The position numbers were made by a program, and so were the translations under genes. The notes beneath the pieces were generated by a model, which did no database searches, was not told the origin of the DNA, and was given only the letters and a program-made list of their open reading frames with translations. Of a DNA stretch of 64,000 nucleotides, positions 35,157-43,807 are shown piece after piece. How positions within the stretch are numbered: the first letter of the stretch is position 1; the number at the start of each line of letters is the position of its first letter. Source of the stretch: Alkalihalobacillus sp. AL-G (lineage in GTDB: Bacteria; Bacillota; Bacilli; Bacillales; Fictibacillaceae); contig NZ_CP094656.1 in assembly GCF_030643805.1 (NCBI RefSeq), positions 2,232,001 to 2,296,000 on the forward strand, written 5' to 3'.

Positions 35157-36062
35157 TTAATAAGGGTTCCACTTTACTTTTTTCGCACTATTATATCGCT
35201 TTTCAACTTCACCCCAATTTACAACATTCCACCAATTATCGACATAATTTCCTCTGTTGTTTTCGTATTGCAAATAGTAGGCATGTTCCCATACATCTAA
35301 TACTAGGAGAGGAATCACATCCCATTGACTTAAATTTTGATGCTTTTCTGCTTGGAGTATTTCGGGCCGGTGGGATCTAGGTGCCCACACGAGGATAGCC
35401 CATCCGACCGCTTCAACTTGTTTGGCTGCTTCGGAAAAATGCTGTTTGAATTGTTCGAAGCTGCCGAACCATCGTTCAATTTCTGATAAAAGTTCTCCTT
35501 TTGGTTTCCCTCCTCCATGGGGATGCATTATATTCCAGAATATCGTGTGCAGATAGTGGCCTGCTCCATTAAAAGCTGCTTCTCTCTCCCAGTGTTTAAT
35601 CAATCCGTAGTCATTTCTTCTTCTTGCTTTTTCCATTTCCTTTTCAGCCTTATTTAAGCCTTCTACATAACTTTTATGGTGTTTGTCATGATGAAGTTTC
35701 ATAATTCTTCTATTAATATAAGGCTCAAGAGCATCATATGGATAGGTCAGTGGTGGTAGTTCATGTCCACCGATTGCTACAGCTCGGCTATTACCATCTT
35801 GTTTAATGACATGCCATTGTGCATATAGATTAGAAGCTTTTTGCTTCAACTGATAAGCCCTTTTTGCATCAATCGTATCTTCATTCTTTTTTATTCGTTC
35901 TAGTTGATCTAAAAAGCTGTCTAAGTCATTACTATATTGATTTATTTCCGGTTGCATAGTAAGTTGTCTCGATTCACTGGCTTTATTCCAATCTGCTACC
36001 AGGTAAGCAATGAAATCATCTATTTCAGACATATGCTTCTGCAAAAATTGATAATCACTCAC
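35157..36062 (-). CDS. sodF: Fe/Mn superoxide dismutase, SodF type
   Basis: A 301-residue protein. An N-terminal helical extension of about 90 residues precedes the dismutase domain. The metal ligands are His in KLHHDKHHKSYVEG, His in GAGHYLHTIFWN, and Asp and His in LVLDVWEHAYYLQY. The extended N-terminus is typical of Bacillus SodF, which is distinct from the shorter SodA. GTG 36062 follows AAGGAGG by seven bases. Next to sqhC, as in B. subtilis. Confidence 0.88.
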   Translation of the reverse strand: MSDYQFLQKHMSEIDDFIAYLVADWNKASESRQLTMQPEINQYSNDLDSFLDQLERIKKNEDTIDAKRAYQLKQKASNLYAQWHVIKQDGNSRAVAIGGHELPPLTYPYDALEPYINRRIMKLHHDKHHKSYVEGLNKAEKEMEKARRRNDYGLIKHWEREAAFNGAGHYLHTIFWNIMHPHGGGKPKGELLSEIERWFGSFEQFKQHFSEAAKQVEAVGWAILVWAPRSHRPEILQAEKHQNLSQWDVIPLLVLDVWEHAYYLQYENNRGNYVDNWWNVVNWGEVEKRYNSAKKVKWNPY

Positions 36063-36188
36063 ATTTTTACCTCCTTAAAAAATTTCATTGTTTCACTTTA
36101 TGTATCAATCGTTAGAGGTGGAAGTTGTTTTACAAATATATGTTTTCAGTGACTTAAAATCTAAATATCCATTACAATACACAAAAAA

Positions 36189-36223
36189 GAAAAGAGTTCA
36201 CCTATAGATATGAACTCTTTTCT
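36189..36223 (-). terminator. Terminator after the guanylate-kinase-like gene
   Basis: AGAAAAGAGTTCA and TGAACTCTTTTCT form a strong stem around a ten-base loop. A-rich flank on the plus side gives a T-run on the minus strand. Confidence 0.75.
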
Positions 36224-36293
36224 AATGCTTTATTTTACAATTTGGGAGATTGCTTTTCTTATCTTACAGCTTCATCAATAAAACCTTCATCAG

Positions 36294-36884
36294 TTAATAT
36301 TCTGATACAATAAAGTCTCTATCTAAGTATGATTCGATCAATTCACTAATCTGGTAAGAAACCTGTGGCAAATCATAATTTTCGAACGCATGTTCACAAT
36401 TTGGTTTATGAGCCATAATTTCATCATAATGGGACATATGCCTCCGTATTTCTACTTCATCATCCTGACGTTCCTGCTGTCTCTTGATGACAGTTTCACG
36501 ATCGGCGTAAATAAAAATACGAACCACATTCTTCCCATACATTTGTTTCAATTTGTCAGCACCTTCAGGGTTCAAGGTTAAGTATACAAGTTTGTGATCT
36601 TTGAACGCACCGACGATATCCTGTTCACGAATCCCATAGCGATACCCATCAATATCTACGCTCTCAAGAAATTCTTGTTGTTGGTGCATTTTTTGGAAGG
36701 TTTCTTCAGTAACGAAGTGATAGTCTTCACCGTTTGTTTCATAATGTCGGGGAGGTCGTGTAGTGTAAGAAAGAACAGTTTCCATGTCAAACGCTGTGGC
36801 AACCATTTTGGCGAGCGTTTTTCGTCCAGAGCCATCCGGTCCAGTGTAAATGAATATTTTTTCTTTATCTTTTACTTGATACAT
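36294..36884 (-). CDS. Guanylate-kinase-like protein
   Basis: A 196-residue protein of the guanylate kinase fold. The P-loop is GPDGSGRKT, followed by VLSYTTRPPRHYETNGEDYHFV, the GMP-binding block with the Arg and Tyr residues of the family. A lid region of basic residues follows (KRQQERQ). Gmk proper usually sits beside rpoZ and coaBC in Bacillus; this isolated copy is likely a second, specialised member. ATG follows AAGGAGG. Confidence 0.82.
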   Translation of the reverse strand: MYQVKDKEKIFIYTGPDGSGRKTLAKMVATAFDMETVLSYTTRPPRHYETNGEDYHFVTEETFQKMHQQQEFLESVDIDGYRYGIREQDIVGAFKDHKLVYLTLNPEGADKLKQMYGKNVVRIFIYADRETVIKRQQERQDDEVEIRRHMSHYDEIMAHKPNCEHAFENYDLPQVSYQISELIESYLDRDFIVSEY

Positions 36885-37000
36885 TGAAAACCTCCTTATT
36901 TGTTTGAAATTTCAGTAAATTAATTATACCATAAATTAGCAAACTTTGTACTGGGAGAGCTTGGTCATGTATGTACCCAAACCCTCTTTTTTTGTTGGCA

Positions 37001-37162
37001 TTATGCGGATTTTTTTATGCGAACTCTGTTATTGTTTTTTTTGTTCGAATATCCTCGTTTACTATCCCAGTAATAGATACGAGGTAATCCCCAATACATC
37101 CAAATGTCATGGGCAAGGGAAGAGCCTACGAATAACACCATTTGCCACTCCATATCCTTCAA
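37001..37162 (-). CDS. Small hypothetical protein, 53 residues
   Basis: TTG 37162 is preceded on the minus strand by GAGGGGG at six-base spacing. The protein is MKDMEWQMVLFVGSSLAHDI, then an aromatic stretch (WMYWGLPRIYYWDSKRGY) and a basic tail rich in Lys, Arg and Asn. A single amphipathic or membrane-associated segment is likely. ATG 37153, inside the frame, is an alternative start. The family is not recognised. Confidence 0.5.
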   Translation of the reverse strand: MKDMEWQMVLFVGSSLAHDIWMYWGLPRIYYWDSKRGYSNKKNNNRVRIKKSA

Positions 37163-37333
37163 AGCAATCCCCCTCTCATTACGTTTTATTTTATTTTACT
37201 AAAACTTGTCTAAGACCAAAAAGTATAGACGGTTTGACAAATATAGTCTGATGTACTATTATGCTTACATAAAATTAGTAACTTTCAAAAATAATCTATA
37301 AAATCGTTTATACTAAAGGAGGGCACGGATTGA

Positions 37334-38194
37334 ATGGCCGACAAGTCAGTTAGACAGCGCAGTGTCAGTCGTGTATGGGATGTTGTAACAAGACCAGGAG
37401 GGGGACCTCATATCCAGGTCGGACAGGTTTTGCCACCAGGGAATTGGGAAGAATTTGATCCCTTCTTGATGATGGCGGAAGATTGGTTTCAACAGGGTAC
37501 GTTCCCTTTCCATCCACATCGAGGAATAGAAACCGTGACTTTTGTGATTGACGGAAAGCTTAAACATGAGGACAATCACGGCGGAGTCGGGGTACTGGAA
37601 CCCGGTGATGTTCAATGGATGACAGCAGGCAAGGGGATCATCCATTCTGAAGACCCTCTTCCAGGTGAGACCGTGCATAGCTTACAACTTTGGGTGAACC
37701 TGCCCCGAAAGAAGAAGATGACAGATCCCCGATACCAGGATCTACGAGCAAAAGATATGCCGGTACGTCAGGGGCAAGGAGCATCCGTCAAGGTCTTTTC
37801 CGGTTCGTCAGAAAATATAAAAGCCAAAACACTCAACCATGTCCCTGTCACTTATGTAGAAGTGGTATTACAAGCGGGTGAATCCGTAACCCAGGACCTA
37901 CCTGGAACCTATAACGGATTCATTTATATACTTGAGGGGAGCGGTTATTTCGGTAAAGACGAAACAAGGGGAGAACAAAAACAGGTACTATGGCTTGGTT
38001 CCCAGAAGGAACAGAATGACAGTGAAATAACGTTTCACGCAGACCAGCCCCTTCGTGCTATACTCGTAGCTGGAGAACCAATCCGAGAACCGGTTGTAGC
38101 CCGTGGTCCCTTCGTTATGAATACCGAACAAGAAATCCAGGAAGCCTTTACGGATTATCAATCTGGAAAATTTGGTCCGCCAAGAACAAATTAA
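37334..38194 (+). CDS. Pirin family protein
   Basis: A 286-residue bicupin. The N-terminal cupin has metal ligands in PFHPHRGIETVT and in TAGKGIIHSE, the pirin signature. The C-terminal cupin is Gly-rich. Some bacterial pirins have quercetin dioxygenase activity or bind metabolic enzymes; neither can be told here. ATG follows AAAGGAGGG. It is a single gene with a strong terminator. Confidence 0.9.
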   Translation: MADKSVRQRSVSRVWDVVTRPGGGPHIQVGQVLPPGNWEEFDPFLMMAEDWFQQGTFPFHPHRGIETVTFVIDGKLKHEDNHGGVGVLEPGDVQWMTAGKGIIHSEDPLPGETVHSLQLWVNLPRKKKMTDPRYQDLRAKDMPVRQGQGASVKVFSGSSENIKAKTLNHVPVTYVEVVLQAGESVTQDLPGTYNGFIYILEGSGYFGKDETRGEQKQVLWLGSQKEQNDSEITFHADQPLRAILVAGEPIREPVVARGPFVMNTEQEIQEAFTDYQSGKFGPPRTN

Positions 38195-38199
38195 GATGT

Positions 38200-38239
38200 A
38201 AAAAAGCCTATTGAAAAATACTTTCGATAGGCTTTTTTA
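38200..38239 (+). terminator. Terminator after the pirin gene
   Basis: AAAAAGCCTAT (38201-38211) and ATAGGCTTTTTT (38227-38238) form an eleven-base stem with T-run. Confidence 0.85.
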
Positions 38240-38370
38240 TGATGACCTTATTATCAGAAATTTACTATTCCATCGTTCTGATTTTCATTCATAAGGTCCG
38301 TTCAAATATTTACCACTATAACCTTCTGTGTTCTCATATTAGAATTAGAGATAACTAATTTTATAGAGAG

Positions 38371-38413
38371 GTTGTTCAAAAAGCCCGGTCTTGTTGTACC
38401 GCTTTTTGAACAC
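38371..38413 (+). repeat. Short GTTGTTCAAAAAG hairpin, copy 3
   Basis: TGTTCAAAAAGC (38373-38384) and GCTTTTTGAACA (38401-38412) are perfect complements. The sequence before it, GAGAGGTTGTTC, matches the ends of the copies at 800-818 and 17377. It lies 27 bases before the chitinase start codon. Confidence 0.6.
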
Positions 38414-38439
38414 GTATCAATAGGGGAGATTCAGATGAA

Positions 38440-39999
38440 ATGAAGCAGCATAGAGGCAACTGCTTTTCTAATAAACCATTTGTTTTTTCAATTATAATTC
38501 TATTATTGAGTATCTTTACTTATTATATTGGTGATTTAACTACTAACAGTAATAGTCAACAGGATCTAACTTCAGGTAAAATAGGTAGTCAGCAACCACA
38601 GGTGAGTGACATTTCAGTCGCTCCTTTTGCTAGTGACGGCAAAACAGTAAGTGGAACGGTTACATTATCTGTTGAGGCAGAGGACAATAAAGGAATTGAA
38701 AAAGTAGAATTTTACAGCAGCAATGGTGATTATTTAATCGGGACCGTCACCTCCGAGCCTTATTCCGTTGCTTGGGCTACCGATCCTTGGGTCCCTGACG
38801 GAGAGCAAATTCTAAAGGTTGTTGCTTACGATCACTCCAATCAGAAAGCTGAGGTTTCAAAAACCGTTCTCGTCAATAATTCTGGTACATCTGAACAGAA
38901 CGATTATAAGCGAATTGGCTATTATGCAGGATGGGCAACGTATTCCGGTTACCAGGTGTCTGACATTGATGCTAGTAAGCTTACTCATGTTAACTATGCA
39001 TTTGCCAACATCTCTGAAGATGGAAGGTTAACAGTCGGAGATCCATGGGCCGATATCGAAAAACCTTTCCCTGGGGACTCCGAAGCTGAAGCTTTTAAAG
39101 GGAATTTTAATCAGTTAAATAAATTAAAAGATCAGCATCCTCACTTAAAAACTTTAATTTCTGTAGGTGGGTGGACATGGTCTGATCACTTTTCTGATGT
39201 TGCCCTTACGGAAAAGTCAAGAACGATCTTTGCTGAAAGCGTACTGCAGTTCATTTTGAAATATGATTTTGATGGGGTCGATCTGGATTGGGAATATCCA
39301 GTAAACGGGGGAGAAGCAGGGAACATTAACCGTCCGGAAGATAAGCAGAATTTTACGCTTTTATTAAAAAAGATCAGAGAAACATTAGATGCTCAAAGTG
39401 CTAAGGATGGGAAAAAGTACCTTTTAACAATTGCAGCAGGTCCTAGTAACAGCCATTCTGGTAATTTAGAGTTGAATTCACTTAAGCAGTATGTCGATTA
39501 CATTCAACTCATGACCTATGACATTCATGGTGAGTGGGATACCATTACTGGGATGAATGCTCCGTTGCACAAGGATCCTGAGAGCGGGTTTTATGTAGAG
39601 TTGAGTGTACAGGATGCCGTGGAGACGTATATCGCTAACGGAGTTCCTGCGGACAAGCTTGTGATGGGACTCCCATTTTACGGAAGAGTGTTGAAACAAG
39701 TGAACAATGTGAACAACGGCCTGTACCAATCGTTTGAAGGTGGAGGTTCATCGATCAGTTATGCTGAAATCGAAGCAAACTATGTGAACAAAAACGGATT
39801 TACACGTTACTGGGAAGCTGATTCCAAGGTGCCATGGTTGTTTAACGGTTCCACATTTATCAGCTATGATGACGTCGAATCAATCGGCTATAAAACCTCT
39901 TATATTAAATCAATTGGACTAGGTGGAGCCATGGTGTGGGAACTTAGCCAAGATCCGAACGAAGTGTTATTAACCAAGGTATATGATGAGTTAAAGTAG
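38440..39999 (+). CDS. Secreted or membrane-anchored chitinase, GH18
   Basis: A 519-residue protein. A hydrophobic segment near residues 14-31 acts as signal or anchor. A bacterial Ig-like domain (about 60-148) is followed by GH18 (about 155-519) with SVGGWTWSD and the catalytic DGVDLDWEY (DxxDxDxE), QLMTYDIHG and the final MVWELSQD. It would cleave chitin or related GlcNAc polymers. The start is odd: AGGGGAG precedes ATGAAATGA, where the first ATG (38435) opens a two-codon frame and the gene's ATG (38440) lies just behind. Confidence 0.9.
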   Translation: MKQHRGNCFSNKPFVFSIIILLLSIFTYYIGDLTTNSNSQQDLTSGKIGSQQPQVSDISVAPFASDGKTVSGTVTLSVEAEDNKGIEKVEFYSSNGDYLIGTVTSEPYSVAWATDPWVPDGEQILKVVAYDHSNQKAEVSKTVLVNNSGTSEQNDYKRIGYYAGWATYSGYQVSDIDASKLTHVNYAFANISEDGRLTVGDPWADIEKPFPGDSEAEAFKGNFNQLNKLKDQHPHLKTLISVGGWTWSDHFSDVALTEKSRTIFAESVLQFILKYDFDGVDLDWEYPVNGGEAGNINRPEDKQNFTLLLKKIRETLDAQSAKDGKKYLLTIAAGPSNSHSGNLELNSLKQYVDYIQLMTYDIHGEWDTITGMNAPLHKDPESGFYVELSVQDAVETYIANGVPADKLVMGLPFYGRVLKQVNNVNNGLYQSFEGGGSSISYAEIEANYVNKNGFTRYWEADSKVPWLFNGSTFISYDDVESIGYKTSYIKSIGLGGAMVWELSQDPNEVLLTKVYDELK

Positions 40000-40014
40000 T
40001 TAAAGCAATGTGCA

Positions 40015-40045
40015 ACAGGTGTGGATGTCCACACCTGTTTTTTTG
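40015..40045 (+). terminator. Terminator after the chitinase gene
   Basis: ACAGGTGTGGA and TCCACACCTGT form an eleven-base stem with a two-base gap, followed by seven T. Confidence 0.88.
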
Positions 40046-40128
40046 TCATCAATAGTTTATGCTAAATGAAGAGTTAACCCTAGTATGATAAGTTAATTAT
40101 GAACTAGCCATAAAGGACGTGACTTCGA

Positions 40129-41103
40129 GTGGAAACGATACATAGAAATGCGCATATGATCTATCCAATATCAGTACCTACAAGATCCAACTTAAAAACC
40201 TTTAATTTTTATCTATTGGAAGAAGAGGGGACCTTGTCTTTAATTGATGCCGGCGTGAATTCCGATAAATGCTGGGATTACTTCCTCGGAACATTACAAG
40301 AGCATGGATTCAACCTAAGCGATCTTTCTAGAATTATCATTACGCATAATCATGAGGACCATGTCGGTTTAATCGACCGTATCGTAACGGAACATGATAT
40401 TTCGGTCTACGCTCCCGGGAAATCGATACATCTCTTAAAAAGGGATCAGGATTTTTTCCGCATGAGGATCGACTTTTTTAAAGAGCTGTATGAAAAAATG
40501 GGTAGTGGAGATTACGGAACACAACAGGTAATAAAGTTAGAAGAGGCTATGAAGGACCATGAAAAGCGTAAAATCCATTCAGATATTACTCCCATTGATC
40601 AAACAGTTTCACCAAGGATGCAGGTGATCGAAACTCCTGGTCATTCACCTGATCATGTCGTTCTTTTGGATGATGAACGAAAATGGCTTTTTAGTGGGGA
40701 CCATTTGATTAAGCATATTTCGAGCAACGCTATTGTTGAGCCCGATCAAAATGGGAAGCGACTATCTACCGTCTTAGATTACGAGGAATCTTTGAGGAAA
40801 TGTTTAGATTTTGAAGCAGATATCGTTTATCCAGGGCATGGGGATCTTATTTACAATCATAAAGATTTGGTGACGAGCCGATTGAAAGGGATTAAAAGAA
40901 AAGCAGATCGACTATTAAAATCTGTTGATAGCGGCTGTATGACTGCGAATGACATAGCACAAGCGGTTTATCAGGATAAGTATGAGAGCCAATTCTCTTT
41001 GGTCATGTCTGAAATCATCGGTCATTTGGATTATTTAGAACATCATCGACAAGTGAAAAAGGAATTAAAGGGAGGGGTTTGGAATTATAAGGTGACAACA
41101 TGA
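40129..41103 (+). CDS. Metallo-beta-lactamase fold hydrolase
   Basis: A 324-residue protein. The metal motif THNHEDHVG (HxHxDH), ETPGHSPDHV, the bridging Asp in LFSGDHLI and YPGHGD give the complete set of metal ligands. A C-terminal helical domain of about 90 residues follows, as in the lactonase-like or glyoxalase II-like branches. The substrate is unknown. GTG 40129 starts the gene. Confidence 0.88.
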   Translation: METIHRNAHMIYPISVPTRSNLKTFNFYLLEEEGTLSLIDAGVNSDKCWDYFLGTLQEHGFNLSDLSRIIITHNHEDHVGLIDRIVTEHDISVYAPGKSIHLLKRDQDFFRMRIDFFKELYEKMGSGDYGTQQVIKLEEAMKDHEKRKIHSDITPIDQTVSPRMQVIETPGHSPDHVVLLDDERKWLFSGDHLIKHISSNAIVEPDQNGKRLSTVLDYEESLRKCLDFEADIVYPGHGDLIYNHKDLVTSRLKGIKRKADRLLKSVDSGCMTANDIAQAVYQDKYESQFSLVMSEIIGHLDYLEHHRQVKKELKGGVWNYKVTT

Positions 41104-41501
41104 AGCATTTTTTTTAATGAACATTAGATGTATTGAAAACAGCTGTCCCCATGCTAAAATCCAGTGGCATTGTATCCAATACGAGTACGATTGGTGCATT
41201 TCTGAAGTCGATTTAGTGTCGATATGAGCCTATTGAAAAGAATAATTTCGATTTCAATAAGCTCTTTTTTCAATTATTCAACCACATATCCAATTAATTC
41301 GGCCGCAGAATACAATGATTCGACCACACATGGTAAAAAAGTCGGTGTTTCAACCTTCGATGTTGAATGTGAAATCTTCAGTAACTTCCAGTCATCACGA
41401 AATATTAATTCTAATGTATTCCTGAAAATGTTTAATGCAGGTATTTAACAGCACACGTGGAATAAGGTTTATTATATTGAGAACAAGGGTGGGTAGTAAC
41501 G
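41104..41501. other. Intergenic region with a distal terminator
   Basis: About 400 bases with no supported gene. A terminator hairpin at 41226-41270 lies 120 bases after the hydrolase stop. A 74-codon frame starting at 41224 runs through that hairpin and has no ribosome binding site, so it is not accepted as a gene. Confidence 0.5.
41226..41270 (+). terminator. Terminator downstream of the metallo-hydrolase gene
   Basis: GAGCCTATTGAAA (41226-41238) and TTTCAATAAGCTC (41252-41264) pair with one internal mismatch and are followed by six T. Confidence 0.7.
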
Positions 41502-42545
41502 ATGAGTATGGAAGAAATGAAGCTGGAGCAACCTTTCTCAGAAGCAGATTTTGGGAAGACCGAATTGATGCCTAGCCACCGTATTGATTTACGCAATCCT
41601 GGGAATGAAAACATTGATCGGTTCATTAACGCAAATTTGGTTTCTGATTGGTCAACACTAACTTGGAAGGACGTAGGTAAACCTTATGAAGTGAAGACGG
41701 TGGCAAAATCGAGGCGGGACTGGGAAAAAGAAAATGGAGACATGTCCATTAAAACTTCTTGGGAATTTTTTAACCGCTCGTTCCACGAGTGGTTTGTTAA
41801 GGATCTACCAGAGGAACTTTCTAAATCGAAGAGGGATCTTCTAAAGTATTTAACACGATTTCAACTGAGTGATGTAAAAAAAGCCTTGGGAGAAACAGTT
41901 CGATTGTCGCTGTGGAATTACGCTCACCGTATAGAAGACGGAGTTTGGGATCCACGAGGAAAACGAGCTCTTTTTGAAGGGCTTGATGGAAAAAAGCCAC
42001 GTATCCTTTTCCTTGGAGCAGCAGAAGGGTATGAGGCGATGCAATTGTATGCGATGTATCCTCAAGGAGAAGTTGTGATGGTTGATTATGATGACTTTTG
42101 CCGGACAAATCGCTTTGGGCACTTTCCTAACAGCTATCCTTTCCTTGGAACAAACCCGATTTCTGGTCATCCCAAGGTATGGCATAAGGATGAAATGAAT
42201 ATTCATTATGTCGTTAACGATATCCGTAATCTCCCTTTTGGAAAAGAGTTTGATCTTGTTCTTAGTGTTGGGTTGTTAGAGCATTTTCCTGATGGATATA
42301 ATGCTGAAGTGATGGAGTGGCATAGGAAATTCCTTAAACCAGGCGGCTATGTACTTATGACGACACCTAGACTGCAATTGAAATCACGATTGTTTTATAC
42401 CATCATGGCTGATGTGATGAACCATACGTATCGAGAACTGATGGATGTCCGCCAAATGGGGTTGTACGTGTACGAAGGAGGCTTCAATATCCAGCGACAC
42501 GGCTATATTAAAGTCCATAATGGAATTGTCGCCAAACCTAGGTGA
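41502..42545 (+). CDS. SAM-dependent methyltransferase
   Basis: A 347-residue protein. An N-terminal region of about 160 residues rich in Trp and Lys precedes a class I methyltransferase fold: motif I ILFLGAAEGYEAMQLY, motif II VVMVDYDDF, and a post-motif VLSVGLLEHFPDG with LKPGGYVLMTTPR. The long N-terminal part may recognise the substrate, which is unknown. It is a single gene. Confidence 0.85.
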   Translation: MSMEEMKLEQPFSEADFGKTELMPSHRIDLRNPGNENIDRFINANLVSDWSTLTWKDVGKPYEVKTVAKSRRDWEKENGDMSIKTSWEFFNRSFHEWFVKDLPEELSKSKRDLLKYLTRFQLSDVKKALGETVRLSLWNYAHRIEDGVWDPRGKRALFEGLDGKKPRILFLGAAEGYEAMQLYAMYPQGEVVMVDYDDFCRTNRFGHFPNSYPFLGTNPISGHPKVWHKDEMNIHYVVNDIRNLPFGKEFDLVLSVGLLEHFPDGYNAEVMEWHRKFLKPGGYVLMTTPRLQLKSRLFYTIMADVMNHTYRELMDVRQMGLYVYEGGFNIQRHGYIKVHNGIVAKPR

Positions 42546-42591
42546 AACGCGGTATTAAAAATGTTTAGACTAAATAGTTCATAAAAACAAA

Positions 42592-42630
42592 AATTGGTTC
42601 TCTCATAATAAAGAGAACCGGTTATTTTGC
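42592..42630. terminator. Terminator between convergent genes
   Basis: AATTGGTTCTCT and AGAGAACCGGTT pair, with A-rich and T-rich flanks. It can serve both the methyltransferase gene and the minus-strand gene at 42652. Confidence 0.75.
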
Positions 42631-42651
42631 CCAATAGGTCCTCATTTTCAT

Positions 42652-43116
42652 TTACCCCTGTACCTCGCCGTTCTGGGGTTGCCCTTGCCACGCAGCAGCA
42701 CCTGTAATTTGCATGGCGGATTGTTTCGCGTTCCGTAAGTACATTTCAGCATAATCCTGCCAACGAATGATGTTTTGAATAAACGGCTTGTAAGATTCAG
42801 AGGCATCCTCCAACATGACCTGTAAACCAGCGCGGACATTACGATCTCTTACTTCGGCATTTTGTATACACGCTATAAAGGTTTGCACGATAGACGGAGC
42901 ACTCTCCCCATTCAATAGCCTTTGCGCAGAGCCGGTGGCTGTTACGCGGTGATAGGAGGCAGGGACAAGACTCGTATGCATTTCAGCATTTCCTTTCAAT
43001 CCTCTTGTTTCTGGTATATGGAGCAATTGTGTGCTCATGGCACAAACCATCTGTTCGCTGTACAGACTCCTGTTCATATCGTCAGCCATTGTTCGCCACT
43101 TTTCATTTTGTCTCAT
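42652..43116 (-). CDS. Hypothetical helical protein
   Basis: A 154-residue protein, largely alpha-helical, with no signal or membrane segment, ending in a Gly/Gln-rich tail. Regular spacing of Met, Ala and Glu suggests a helical bundle. ATG 43116 follows GAAGGTG by seven bases. Neighbouring genes (a DUF3231 protein, a decayed small protein, the ger cluster) suggest a spore-related role, but that is only context. Confidence 0.6.
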   Translation of the reverse strand: MRQNEKWRTMADDMNRSLYSEQMVCAMSTQLLHIPETRGLKGNAEMHTSLVPASYHRVTATGSAQRLLNGESAPSIVQTFIACIQNAEVRDRNVRAGLQVMLEDASESYKPFIQNIIRWQDYAEMYLRNAKQSAMQITGAAAWQGQPQNGEVQG

Positions 43117-43329
43117 TAAAAACACCTTCTCGAAAAATAGTTGGGTTCATTCGCATGGGATATTGTATGTCAATCATGCTTGTTTGCTGCAGGAAAAAGG
43201 TCTAACTACAAACCGGTACAAGTGGAGGGATATGTAATTAATCTGATTAAGCAATAACACCGCTCGCGATTCAACGGCGTTACAAAATACATATACTCCT
43301 AGACGGATTCATGTAGAACCATTTTAGGT

Positions 43330-43649
43330 TTAAAAGTAATACGGGTAAGGTGTGAAAAACAGAAATGCGAAGAAGAAAAATGGAAACCGACGCCGGCGGA
43401 ATCGTCGAAACCTTCTTCTTCCATAGCCACCATATTGCCTGATTGTCGTATCGCTGTCTTGTTCTCCATCAGCACCATGGTGACACCTTCATCATCCATA
43501 TCAGTGATAATGCCTTCAAGCTGTTATCCGTCTCTCGTTTGTACGATAACGTGGAAATTCATATAACTTCTGCAAACTGATTTTGGATCGCCTTCTCCGT
43601 TCTGGTATGCTCTCTGATATTGATGAGGATTCATTGGGGTGTTGTACAT
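43330..43649 (-). pseudogene. Decayed small protein gene: internal stop and frameshift
   Basis: From ATG 43649, preceded by GGAGGG, the frame reads MYNTPMNPHQYQRAYQNGEG and on through FHVIVQTRDG, meets a TAA at 43524-43526, and resumes QLEGIITDMDDEGVTMV, an Sm-like beta pattern. Near 43465-43485 coding sense moves to another frame, which gives an Arg-rich tail (RRRFRRFRRRRFPFFFF) and ends at 43330. An Arg/Phe-rich tail in the shifted frame looks like the true C-terminus. Two lesions suggest a pseudogene; sequencing error is the alternative. Confidence 0.65.
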
Positions 43650-43807
43650 CTGACAATATCCCTCCTTTTCATGTTTAGGAAATTCCCATAGCAAAAATAG
43701 ATTAACGTATATATAAAATTAGGCAAAACACGAACATGAAAAAAATAACTCATGTTAGCATACCTCCTGTAATTTTGCAGATATTAACAAAATAAGGAGG
43801 CGATGTC

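Noticed and set aside
41224-41448. Plus-strand frame of 74 codons
   Set aside because: Its first 45 bases are a terminator hairpin and T-run, no ribosome binding site precedes it, and composition is not protein-like.
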